Below are positions 35,220 to 48,497 of a stretch of DNA of 64,000 bases, piece by piece. The stretch is from Bidens hawaiensis (lineage: Eukaryota; Streptophyta; Magnoliopsida; Asterales; Asteraceae). Location of the stretch: contig JAIQDT010000838.1 in NCBI GenBank assembly GCA_021521415.1, forward strand, positions 620,001-684,000, read 5' to 3'. Each line of letters starts with the position of its first letter. The stretch's first letter is position 1. The notes below the pieces were generated by a model. The model was given only the letters and a program-made list of their open reading frames with translations, had not been told where the DNA came from and ran no database searches. A program made the translations under genes and the position numbers.

Positions 35220-36544
35220 CTTCTATTTAAATAAAAATAAATTATTTAGAAATCATAATAATCAAATATAATTGTATTTTTTAATCTGAATAAATTTTTA
35301 TGGATTATAACTTTTTATTTTGCATCAAAAACCTAGCTTTCACCGTTAAATCGTTAAACTTTGTTTATATTTCCGTCACGACGCGTTAGCTTTAACTTGT
35401 CAACTTTAATTTGTTCGTTCGCTAACTTTAAGTCGTTAAACCTTAATTTATTTGTTGAAATTCGTTAAACTTATATTTCGTCAAACGTAACCCGTTAACT
35501 TTAAAATCATTAGCTTATCATTCGTTAACCATAATTCGTTTGCTAGTTAATCTCGAAATCGTTAACTTAAACAAAACTAGTTACCCTTTACTTCAATAAC
35601 TTAGTTATAATATTAAATAATATTAGATCATTAAAATTCCTTTAAAACTTTAAATTAATATTATAATATAAGAAGCCATAAAATGCTAATAAAATATATT
35701 AAAATGATGTTTAACACCTAAAAGCCAAATATATATAACCTTTTAATCCCGTTAGTTTGTCCTTAAATATTTGTATCTATTTTATTTATAGTTTGAGGAG
35801 TTCAATCGTTTCGGATTCTTTCGGTTGCTTCGGTTTTGTTAAATGCGCTTTCGCTTTTTATTTCAAGTTGATCTTCAATTTCGAGGTGAGTTTCTCACAA
35901 CCCCTTTTTAAACGTTTTCATATTTTGGGGTAGCATATGTATCTTACAAAACTTCAAGTATTTACGATATTGCTTACAAACTACAATTCATATCATGGAC
36001 TTGTGTGCTTACTTGCTTATTTGTTATATACGTGGATTTCAAGTGGTTGCCTCTTTAAAGTATGATCATACGCCCCTCTTTGCACTCAGGTCCATTTGTA
36101 TCGAGTGGAAAAGGGACCTCATATCCGAGTACGTTGGTAGCCCTAACTGGAAAGGAACTTCGTATGTTCTTTACACTCAGGTTCATTGCATCGAGTGTAA
36201 AGAACCCTTATGTGCTCATTTCACAAGTTTCATGGAATTGTATGATTATATCAAACTGTGGGATTCTCACCAGCTATGTTTATAGCTGACTTTATTTTAT
36301 ACATATGTTATAGGTGTAAAGATACGAGGATGAAAGTTATAAGACACATAGCATGCCTATAAGATATTCAAAGAACAACTTATCATTTGTTTATTTATTT
36401 GTTACAACTTGTATTATTTGATAAACTTGTGTTACATGAAGATTTAAATGAAATAATGTTATTATGGTCACCTAATAGTGTCACGTGTGTTTGAGCAATC
36501 TGTACATCACACTCAGGCGTTTCCGCTTTAGCCGGGGTGTTACA

Positions 36545-38573
36545 GATTGGTATCAACGCCGTGACTATAAGATAGGACATTAGACGTAGTGCCCTAGTTA
36601 GTTATAGTTTGTTTGTTTAGTTGTTAAGGTTGCATGATTGAATTATGTGAGCCTCTACTTGATTGTTTAAACGCACTTACTATTACGGTATTACTGTACT
36701 GCTGATTTCATTAATGACTCATGAACACCATTACACACACACAAGTCCAAGGCTTAGGCCTAAAACAAGTTTTCTCAAAAGCAATTTCAAGCAATTTTCA
36801 AATTCGGTGTTCCGATATTTCATCTTATTAAAGACCATGTCCCCTTTGTGATAAGGATATGGTTGCACTCCTTAGGATGTCACACAAGTCATGGTGGTTC
36901 ATGCAATGTGTGACTCCGACCCTCCATGTTTTACAATGTGTTTTAACTAAAAGTCTGACAAGTCGTGGTGGTACACGAATAAACAGCTTTTGGTTCAATT
37001 TAATTATGCATTCTGATTTATATGTTTTAACTGAAAATCTGTCAAGTTGTGGTGATACACAAATAACCAACTTTCGGTTCGATTTCATTACACATTTTTA
37101 TTTTTATTGGAACATACAAATAATGATGATTTTACAACATGTGATTCCAAAGACTTAATTGTTCATATTACTGTTTTGAATAGTCATTGCGTTATGTGAA
37201 TAGTCAAGTTTTTAACTCGTTTGTTGTGGTTATATATTCACCAAAATTTCTAAAAGTCGTGCTATTACAAGAATTGTCGAATTTCAAGTTGTTTTCTTTA
37301 TTTATATATTCATTTACTGTTTCGGATTTAAAATTTAAAATTCAAAAAGTCATACATGAATAGTCGATTTTCAATACTCATTTCCTCTTGTGTTTTAAAA
37401 ATTGAGAATTCGAAAAGTCATGGTGATGCATGAATTATCGATTTTCAGTTCATTTTCTTTATATAATTCGTTTATTATTATGGTTTTAATTGAAAATTCG
37501 AAAAGTTATGGTGGTACATAAACACCAAATTTTCAATTCGATTTCATACTTATATTAAGTTTGTAATAACTCCATGTTTTATTTCAAATTTGATATATAC
37601 ATTTTTTTTTTCATATGTTTATTCAAAGATTAATTAGATTATTATTGAAATGCGAAAACTCATAAGCATTTCAATTTTGATTTCAACTTTTGTTTCATGC
37701 GATTTCATCTTTATTATTTATAAAGATTGATTCCGATTTTAGGAATCTTTTATGTAAAGTTTCTTTTGTTTTTTTGATACGAATTTCATATTTACGTTCC
37801 GTGTCACGCTTCGTAGCATGCCTGCTCGCTTTCCTCGACGTTGCCCTCGAAACTCAAACCACAAAACGACAATCCAAATCATCAAGCATTTGACCATCGC
37901 AATCCCGACCATGACAAACCAAGATTCATTACCAACCACAACAATACACTTAAACCTCGAAGCTACTTAAGTAAATCCAAACCCAACATAACTATTGGAT
38001 ACTCAAACCCAACCCAACCAAGATATTTACACGAGAACCCACTCTTTGTATAACACGGATGATTCCCCCACTCCGCGACCGCGATGTTAAAATGTTCCAA
38101 ATGATATTAAGTTCGACCAACTCATCAACTTTTATCTCATAATTATACATACTCGACATGACACCTTTATTCCTACGACTTGTTACCCAACCATTTATTC
38201 CCCACATTTTGCCTTACCTCATGCTCGCTACTATTGCAGTAACTCAAGCACACCCATTATAAAGCCTGACTTGTTTCCGCCATGCCATACCTTACCCCAC
38301 ATCCCTTGACTACTAAAAAGTTTATTCGTTTTCCGACATCAATACCTAGTCTTTTCAAACTCATCAACTATTCCTAAATTTTAAATATATAAATTTTCAT
38401 ACATAATTTTCCACGTTTATTTCTTTATGTGAAAAATCAAATCTCGGTTATTTTAAATAGTCAATTAACAAATATATGTATCCATATATATTTCGTATAA
38501 TCAAGATATTTTTCTAAAAGAAATCTCATTTTAACCAAATGGGTTATCCCCAATATTATTACTACTCGTACGA

Positions 38574-38622
<49 letters not shown>

Positions 38623-39821
38623 CTTTTTTTAAAAAAATTATTGTTATTATTATTATTATTCCAAAAAAAGATCTTTAAAATAAGATTATTATTATTATTA
38701 TTATTTATTTTTGTTACAAATTAATCTTATCACCTTTCACTCAATAACCAACTTCTACATGTTAAATCCGTGAGTCCTGCTAATAAAAATATTATCACTA
38801 TAACAGTTATAACATTTGACGATCTTCCATAGTGTTTCCATAAGATACAACCCGACAGAAAATCTTCTACACTAAAAGGTCTTATAAAGTTTCACAAACT
38901 TTAGTACTTACTAAATGTTTCTTTGCAAATTATTATTATTGTTATTATTATTTTTTTCCTTGAGTAAAAAAATAAAAAATAAAAAAATAACATTTTTACA
39001 ATTGATTTTCACAAATTTAAACGAAGTTCAACAATCGCTCCTTCTCCTCTTCCTTTTCAACGCCAACGAGTTTCGAGTTAATAAGTCATACCATCGCCCC
39101 CATAATAATTTTCATACCGAAATCCATCTTCGAGAAGACAAGCGTCGCAAGCTAACTTTTGAGTTCCTTTTTTTCTTCTTTATATACATATATTATTATA
39201 TATACTTTCTGTTTGGACAGTATCGAAATAATTTTACATATCGATTTCTTTCAAAGGTTGTTTACAAAGTTTATATTGAGTTTGGTTATTCGTTAATTAG
39301 TGTACTAATTTCATTCATGGTTGCAGTTTTGAATCGGGTTACTCTGTTATTTCTCGCGGTCTATAACCGTTTTCCCATAAACGTAATCGTTTAGTGTAAG
39401 TGGACTATGAACATGTTTATATACATGTTGAGTTTATTATTGTTACATGAATCGTTTTGATTGTGTGATTTGTTCTATTTTCACTCAACATTTTATTCAA
39501 ATTATTATTTTGCTTCATCAATTTAATCAATGTTTTATCTTGGTCTTGAAATATCAATTATGTATTCTTGATTTCAATGTTCTATCAATTTGAGATGAAT
39601 GTTTCATTTTGATCAGGAAGTTTTGATTATTTATTATGTGATTCTTAATCTCAATGTGACTTTTAATTCACATTGTTATTTTATTAGAAAATTTTCATTT
39701 GTTACAAGTCAATATTAACTCCAAGAACTTACTCTATTCTGTTATTAAAGTTTCGGTATGTATTTTAATCACGAACCCAATACTTTATCGACTTACACAT
39801 TTATATTTTGTTGGCCTGATG
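36545..39821 (+). other. Internal domain of the LARD-like element, left part
   Basis: Begins with the primer-binding site. It contains a recurring GAAAANTCNGAAAAGTCATG-like degenerate block (about 36900-37520), a C-rich stretch 37800-38340, and (TTA)n at 38575-38626. No gag, protease or RT motif was found on either strand; ORFs here have no recognisable domain. Confidence 0.65.
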
Positions 39822-42800
39822 TGTAACGATTCCGACGAAACCAGGTATACCCTGACCGGTAGACGTTAGTTACGTCATATGTAATGGCGGGTACATGAGT
39901 TACCATGGTAATTATACGAGAATACATGGTTCATTGTATTGATTGTATGTGAATATATAATTCACCGTATTGAATATGCGATCAAACGATCGATAGTTAT
40001 TGAAACCCGAATGAATCGAGGGTTCAATTATAGACGAGATATATGATATTTAGTGACGTTACGAAGTATTAAAGCTTCGGGATAAGTGGATTAAAGCACA
40101 GAAAAAGGATTTCGATTTAATAGTACGTCGGTACGTTAAACGAAACCTTTAATACCAAACCGAGCAAGAGACGATCGATCAAGCCGAAAAAGATGCGTAA
40201 TAACTAATAATATGACGTTTTAAGTTAATAAATGTCATGGTTTAAGTTTTTAAATCGGTTTTATATAAATTTCATTTTTAGCCGAAAAACGACCGTTTTA
40301 GCCTCGTTTTAAGCCGAATTAAACGTTTAACCGAGAAACGAACTGAACCAGATTATCCAAAACATTATCCGGATTGCGGATATCCAAATGAGTGGCCAAA
40401 AATGAACTTGTGGGACCCACCCCATCCATCCATTAGTCCGATCGGACCACACCACCTCAAAACACATTCCATTTTCTTTTTTTACAAACACCATCCAACA
40501 AACCTTTAATTCTCTCAAGGTCTTGAATCAAAAACCGACAATTCTAGCAAGAAAAACCGAGGTAAGATCGAATTATATACGTTTTCATCTTCGTTTCTTG
40601 AGTTTGTTTGCAAGAAAATGAGGTTTCAAAGATGAAAACCGATTCTTGCATGATCAAGTGATGTATACGGGTTATACAAGGGATCTTGGTCCAAGAAATG
40701 AGTTAAACGAATCAAAAACGAATTTTTACGGTTAAATCTTTGTTTTTAGTATCATAACCGTAACCATGAAAGAAATGGCTTGATCGTGAGTGTGACTTGC
40801 TTGGTATTGTGGTATGTTGTTTGTAGGATCTGTGTTTAGTGGTAGATAAGGCGGAAAGACGAGTTTGTAGCTTGTAGTGGCGGAAAACGAAAGGTATATT
40901 CGGTTTATGTCGGTGTATGTGTTTTTGGACAGATTGTTGGCCGTTTAGAGTTAGGTCATGAAATTTTACAGAGGTGTTAAAAACATGAAAATATGAATTC
41001 TATGAATTTTTGGTAATTTTTGAATAAAGGATGAATATTTGGTGAATTTAATGCTCGGTTTTGGCCAAAAATGGTGAAAAATAGTTAAATATCATGAAAC
41101 ATTCTGGAAAATTGTAGATAAGCTTTTCATATCATGTATAAGTCACACACAAAATTTGAGGTCCGTTGGAGAAGTCTAAGTAGGCTTTTCGGTTAAACGA
41201 GTTCTAGGGATTTCTAGCTCGGTTTTGGGAAAAAGGGGATGTAAAAGAAGATTTTGGTTCTGGAAAAAATTACAGGGGACTATGTGGATGGCAGGGGACA
41301 TCTAGGAAAGATTTGGGATTTTTCTAAGATCGTTTGGTATTTACGACATATTTAGTGTTTAAATGGTGTTTAAAAATAGATAAATAAATTTTAAATATAA
41401 GAATTAATTCTGGAAATATTTTTATAAAATTCCCCACTATTAAAAAGTGATTTGTGCAAAATTTCAAGATCCGAGAGTAAACGGATAATTAATCGTGCTG
41501 ATTATCAAACTATTAAAGTTAAAACGCGTAAACCGATGAAGTTCGCTTAAGCGAGCTGACTGGTGTATAAAAACCTTAAAAATGGACTATTTTCATATAA
41601 TTGAGTTAAACAAGTAAAAATGAATCATCCGAAAATAAGTCGGATGATTTGGGTATTTTTAACCGATTTTAACGGTTTCCGGTACGCCAGAGACGGAAAC
41701 GAGTTCCGCGGCCAATCGGGACGTCTAAACCGAGCTATAATTTCACATTTTAAATCAAATTATCAGACAACCACTATTTTCGGGTCGTGTGTGACCAAAC
41801 TCATTTTTGAAACATAAAACGGATATTCGTGCTAGGCACGCAAAACGAGAAAACGACTAATAGAAATTGTGACCATGGAACTCTAAACGACATCACAATC
41901 TGAGTCCGGAAAAGTGTTTCTGGGTTAACCTTGCCCCCAGAACGGGTACAGTGCTGGGTTAACAGTGTCCCCAGATGTACCGGTTGATACTATTAAAGTT
42001 ATATTAATATTGAGTGTATAGTAATGATCGTAGGGATCATATTACAGATTGGACGGGTTAACTGATATTGATTGTTGTTACCTGCTTGCATGTGCTAAGG
42101 TGAGTTTCACGAGCCCCTTTTTATTGAACTGTTTTAAATATTTTCCCGGGGCGGAAAGCATGTTATTATCAAAGTGTTTAAGTACATGCCGATCGCATGG
42201 AAATGAATGTATTTATATAATGTTTATTGTACGGGAATCGTACGGAAATGTACTAAGATGGTAATTGTCTGAGTTGCTAACATTGTAAGGCCCCGCAACA
42301 CGAGTGATTAGCTAAAAGCCGGTAGAGTGTGAATAGTACTATTGGTCTGACAAACCCAACTGGTCCGGCATGGATTTGCTGATGTTTCCCAGCCAGTTGC
42401 ACATGTCTATGTTGGGTGTTATATATATTTTTTTGCTATGTAATGTTAGACATAGCGGTTTGGGGCAGTTCCGTGGACGGGGGATATGTCACGGGTCCGT
42501 GGGCGGGGGATATGCCACGGGGATTGTGTGTGATAGTCAGAGGTTTCACTTGTGGGCTCAGCATAATTACATCGATAATATTATATTTTGATAATGATTT
42601 ATCATGGTTTACTCGAATTGTGAAACTCACCAACTATTCGTAGTTGACCCGTTTTCTCACATGCTTTTCAGGTACAACTAAGATAAAGTGATTGATTACG
42701 TGCTAAGTGCTTGATGTGTGTAAGGTTTGCGTGCTGGACGTTAGGATACATTATAACAGATAGAATTATGAACCGTATTGTATGATGTGTGTATCACCTA

Positions 42801-42936
42801 GACGGTAATGAAAGATGAGATAATGTAATTTTGAAGTATATTAATGCATTCGGTTTTCTTTATAAACAATGTGGTTGATATCAGAGGTGTCTGTCGCATC
42901 CCGTTTAAGTTTCCGCTACGGTTACGGGGTGTTACA
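39822..42936 (+). repeat. 5' LTR of the inner gypsy element
   Basis: TGTAACGATTCC to GGGGTGTTACA. It contains a perfect 10-bp hairpin AATCATCCGA/TCGGATGATT with a 7-nt loop at 41623-41649. ORFs repeated in both LTRs at a fixed offset of 8676 bp (for example 41620 and 50296) show no domain. Confidence 0.95.
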
Positions 42937-45829
42937 GAACTTGGTATCAGAGCCGTTGGTTATAAAAGAATTAGGATGTCTTTAAAAGATACCTAAAATA
43001 TAACCAGTAGCTCAAGTATTATAGGATCTGAATATCAACTAATAATTTATAGTGACGAGGTCTGGATGAACTTGGATGGACAAGTGAGTTATTATGGTCC
43101 GGAACATAATAACAGACTTGCCCGCACGAGGGAATTTAGGGGAAGTCACGGGGTACATTAATAGGTAAAAATGGCAACATATGTGTAAAGTATATAATAT
43201 TATTTATACGTGCTAAGGTGTATATACATATGTGCGTATCTTGTGGGTACAAGTATTGAGAAATAGGACCCGGATAAGGAACCGGGGAAGGAAATAATAA
43301 AAAGTACCGAGGATGCCGAAATTTCTAGAGCATCGGTTGATGATAAGTCTGACTTATCGGGCCATAGTTATGATAGTACCAAGTTAGATCTCCCGTTTGA
43401 CATTAACCAGGAATATCTAGTAACCGTCACTCCCAACCAAAATTGATGAATCCCTTACCCTACCAACACCGGTACCGTATATCCTAATAACCCCGGATGT
43501 TCACCCGAACCGTCGACCCTCACGTACGGACGGATCCGTACCTGAACCCATTCTTATTCCATTAAGGTAAATAAATAAATAAATAATGATAATAATAAAT
43601 TTAATAATTAATCAGCAGATAAAAATAATATATAGAAGAATATATATGTATTTCTCACTCTCAAACATATGAGACATAACACCTCCAGATCGAGAATTAC
43701 CGATTTCAACGAACCTAGAACGCCTGAGGACATTGACTGAGCAAGTGATAGAATTTCCCATAATAGTAATTAATAATATTTGAAGGCAACCCATGTTGCG
43801 CGATTACCTTGAACCTTGCAACTCCCTATGTTATCCTTATATCCGTTAGATGCCTACGCCCATGTATGCTCGAATAGAATGATTACCCATACACAAAGAG
43901 GTGTTGGAGTCATTATAGCATAGTTGGCTGTTCGTAGATGGTATACCGTGTATGCCGATATACAAATAGACACGGATATTATAACTCCGTGGTACGTAAT
44001 CATTTGGTGCTCACGGTGAGCATGTATCGGTTATGCTGACATGCAGAAGGATATTGAAATCCAGTATATTAAACATTAATCTTTGTTGAGAAAGATCTAG
44101 GTGTCAGTTGATGACAAGGGTTATGAAACATTTTTTAAAACGTTAACCGACGACAGGTTAAGTCCATATGTTATTATATTTGTGAGACATATATACTAGA
44201 TACTGGTATGTGTAATATATATGATAATATTTGGTGTGTATGTGTACCTGCTGTTATGATTGAGCTGGTAACGAGTTATACGGTGAGATTAGTATTGATT
44301 ACTGCGTACGGGATGAGTACGGCAGAATGACATAAAAAGAGTAACTCCAATGATGGAGATTGATATGATTTAGTTGATTGCTCAAAGATAGCAGATGATG
44401 ATACCGAATGTCGTATCACAGATCACTGCTAGGGTGATGCAAATGTGATCGCAAGATTGTAGATCGAGCAATCACATGAATATGAATATTTCAATTCGTG
44501 GTGGTATTACTAAAAGTGATAATGTTCCACCGAATACTATTATGACTACAAGTATTAGTTATAAACTAAACATGAATAGTAGTCGTAATGAATTAGATCC
44601 GGTATGAAGGATATGTCTGTTGATTGTGTTAAGGAAATTATTAATAGTTTACTGATGGTAAAGGGAGGAATAGATTAGCGAGTGGATAGAAAAGATCGAA
44701 ATGGTTAAGGATATTGGTAAGAGTCTAAAACATTGTGTAGTGAAATATGCTACAGATATGTTGGTAGATTATGTTGTGTCGTGATGGAACACGATGGTAC
44801 AAAATTATAGTTAGAAAAATTTTTACTCAGATGATATGGTCAGAATTTAAAATCCTTGTGCTAGAGCACTTTTATTCGAGTAATTGAGTTCAGAGTTGGA
44901 AACTGAGCTATGAAAGGTAGAAATGTTGTGTGCTGATCACTTAGAACACGCTAATCGTTCGAAGGAATTGTCATGTCTGGTAACTTGGCTAATTACTCCT
45001 GAAATTAAGCGAAGTGAGCGCTATATTGGGAGCTAACTCCATCGATAAGGAGTATAGTCAATCATGTAAAATATACAACCTTTGGAAGGGTTGTGTCACA
45101 AGCCAGCATTGATATATTTTACTCTATGAGAAGCGGACTGGAAGGACGTTAGGTGAGACGTCGAGTGTTAAAGAAGAGAAGTGATAAAGGCATAGTGCAA
45201 GATAGGCCTTTGAATAAGTAGGTATGTCTTACAACCCAGAATTATACTGAGACTAGTTCTGGTGCGAAAACATGAACCGCATAAAGGGTCATTCCTTAAA
45301 TGTGGAAAATATAGTTATCGGCAGAAAGAAGAATGCCGGGTGATAGTAGGCCACAGGTATGGTAAAGATGGACGTAATGCCCCATTCGTAGAACCAACTG
45401 AAGCCATGAGAACCGGCAACCCCAATCCATTCATGTACAACCACTCCGAACCCAACAACTTCAATAACAATCCATCCGAAGAAATCAAATTATGCCAAAC
45501 AGTTGTACTTGCTATGAATGTGGCAGTGAAGATGAACCTCATGACAAGCAACAACCTCTGATCAAGCAAGGAGCCGTGCTTTTGTGAGTAATTCAAATAA
45601 AGCACGTCATGATCCAACAGTGGTATTAAGTACGTTGTAGTTTTAAATCAATAGGCTTCAGTGATATTTTTGCGGTCGTCGATAGAAGTTAGTTCCTGCT
45701 AACCTCCTACCCTTTGGAAAGATACCGATTAGTGAAACTATAGAACCCTATACTGTAGGATCGCTAACGGTAAATCCCTAATGGTTAACTAAATTGTACG
45801 GAATTGTCCTATTATTCTGAACGATTAAC
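42937..45829 (+). pseudogene. gag region of the inner gypsy element, strongly decayed
   Basis: Only isolated features are legible. A Cys/His-like stretch KCGKYSYRQKEEC near 45290-45335 probably derives from a zinc knuckle. It sits in the right place before the protease remnant. No frame longer than about 100 codons survives, and the capsid domain cannot be recognised with confidence. Confidence 0.45.
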
Positions 45830-48440
45830 CTTTCCTTATCGACCTACGACCAGTAAAGCAAAGAAGTTTTGACGTAATAGTTAGCATGGATTGGCTAACT
45901 CAACATGAATCAGAAATCAAATATGAAAAGAAGATGATTAGAAGATCTCTTTCGGACGATGAAGCGATTAAATACAGAGAAAAGTGTACGGTATTATGTT
46001 GCCATTCAAATCTCATCTGGAGATGTTATAATATTTACGACAAGAAGACGTGGTGTATTTAACAAACGTGATTGCCATAGTATTTAAAAGAAAACATATA
46101 GAAGATATCCCGGTGGTGCGCAAATTTCCACAAGTTTTCCCAGAAGAACTCCCTGGATTACCGCCAACCCGGCAGGTCGAATTCAGAATCGATTTAATGT
46201 CACAAGCTAGCTCTGTTGCTAAAGCATCCTGCCGACTTGCACCGTCCGAGATGCAAGAATTATCCAATCAGTTACAAGAATTGCTGGATAAGATTTTATA
46301 CGACTTAGTTAGTCATCATGGGGTGCACCAGTTTTAATTGGGAAATGAAGGACGGAAGTGTTAGGATATGTGTTGATCAGGGAGAATTGAATAAAGGGAC
46401 GATCAAGAATAGGTATTCACTTCTTCGAAGTGAATGATCTGTTTAACCAACTGCAAGGGACGATTTATTTTTAGAAAAAAATTGATCGTGGATATAGTTA
46501 TCACCAAATGAGAGATTCAAGAGGAAGACGTTGCAACGACAGTGTTTCGGACTCGCTACGGCCATTATGAATTCTTAGTTATGCCTTTCGGGCTAACAAA
46601 TGCGCCGGCAGCATTCATGGAACTCATGAACCGAGTCTGTAACTTTATTTTGACAAATTTGTCATAACATTCATTGATGATATTTTAATATATTCGCAAC
46701 GTAAAGAAGAGCACGATCGACGGTTAAGGAAAATTATGGAAGTGTTAAAGCAAGGGGAGTTGTACGCGAAGTTTTCAAAAGGTGATTTTGAATAAAGAAT
46801 GCATAATCCCTTGGTCATGTTGTAAAGCAACAAGGATTTCACAAAGATCCAAATAAGATAGAAACCATTAAAGTTGTGCCAAGCGCCGATTTTAAGTCTC
46901 CCGATGGAGACGATGGTTTTGTCGCATATTGTGACGCATCGCGTAAAGGGTTAGGATGCGTGTTGACGCAGTATATTAAGGTTATAGCCTATGCTTCCCG
47001 ACAGTTAAAAGTACACGAGTAAAATTACACTCCTCACGACTTAGAACTGGGAGGGGTTATCTATGCACTTAAAATGTGGAGACATTGCCTCTACGATACG
47101 AAGTGCACCATCTTCACCGATCATAAAAGTTTGCATCACATATTCGATCAGAAAGAACTAAATATGAGGCAACGAAGATGGGTTGAGTTGTTAAAAAATT
47201 ATGATTGTGACATCCGTTACCACCCGTCAAGGCTAACGTCGTAACCGATGCCTTGAGTAGGAAAGATCGGGTTAAGCCATTGCGAATGAGGGCGTTGGGA
47301 ATGATAGTCCAGTCGAACTTTTCGGATCTGATTCGAGTCGCTCAACGTGAGGCGTTGAAAGAGGGACAATTGGAAAAGGAGGAACTTTACGGCAATGAGA
47401 AGAATTTCGAACAGCGCGTGGACTAAATTCGCTACTTCAAAAATCGGGTTTGGATCCCGACCCTCCATGACCTTCGTGAATTAATCATTGACGAAGCGCA
47501 TAGATCGAAATGATCCATACATCCGGGATCGGATTTGACTATTGATGATACGGATATCTGAAAGGATTTTTATTAATGGCCGAGTTTGGAGAAAGATATG
47601 GTTACGTGTGTTGGTGAATATTGAGTTATGCCAGAGATAAGGCTGCACACCGAAAACCCTAGGGAACGCCACGACGACAGAAAATTCGCCAATGCTAGTG
47701 GGAATATATTACAATGAATTCTTGCCCAAATTCCTGATGGTGAAATGGTATCTCGTCGTGGAGTACCATTTTCAATGATCTCAGATCAAAATAGTCATCC
47801 TAATTCCATTATTGAAAGGCGGGGAAGGAAGCATCGAGAGCTTGAAGCTTGCTATGGGTGAAGTAATTATCACCAATTTGTAAATTGAAAATGGGCGTCA
47901 ATCAAGCCATAAGATTCGAATTGATTCGAGAAACAACCAATCGGATTTATAATATTTAAGATGAGTTGAAACCATCGCGAGATTGGCAAAGGATTTATGC
48001 CAACATTCATAGGAAACCATTGTCATTGGAAAGAGGTGACAAGGCATTTTTAAAGGCATCACCTTAGAAAGGTGATATGAGGTTTGCCAAAACCGAAAAT
48101 AGCTCCTTAATATATTGGGCCTCATGAGATTATCTCCATGATTGGTCACTTAGTTTATTGATTAAAGTACTCCAGGGGCTAAATACTATACATAATATTT
48201 TGCCATGTATACGGATTGAAAAGTGCCTAAGCGATGAGGCAACGAAAGTACTAGTAATAGAGGTACTCATAGAAGACATGTTTGATATCATAACTAATTC
48301 CGTAGAGATAGTAGAAGCTAAACAGTTTGGACATACCAAGCGTTATTAATTAAGATTAAGTGGAAATTCACAGCGAGGACCAGATTATACTTGGTAACGC
48401 GAGGATGAATTCTGAAGGAAAAACCCCCACCTTTCTCTCG
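45830..48440 (+). pseudogene. pol region of the inner gypsy element
   Basis: In order: protease FDVIVSMDWL (about 45870-45900), the start of RT with [20 protein letters not shown] (about 46125-46190), RT core [20 protein letters not shown] and FIDDILIYS (46555-46700), RNase H AYCDASRKGLGCVL and [20 protein letters not shown] (46925-47180), an illegible integrase core, and chromodomain traces RGPDYTW and REDEF (about 48375-48410). Frames change repeatedly and stops are frequent, including in the RT palm. This cannot have supported a recent transposition. Confidence 0.85.
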
Positions 48441-48497
48441 AAAGGAGATAGTGGGCGTGTAAAATTTCGAGGACGAAATTTCTTAACGGGGGGAGAA

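Noticed and set aside
40327..40518. ORFs repeated at 49003, 50296, 51047 and similar
   Set aside because: Identical ORFs in both LTRs reflect LTR duplication. No domain, and LTRs are not expected to code.
42284..42300. TGTAAGGCCCCGC, like the start of a minus-strand gypsy LTR
   Set aside because: It occurs inside the inner gypsy LTR at the same place in both copies, with no matching end or target duplication. It is part of that LTR.
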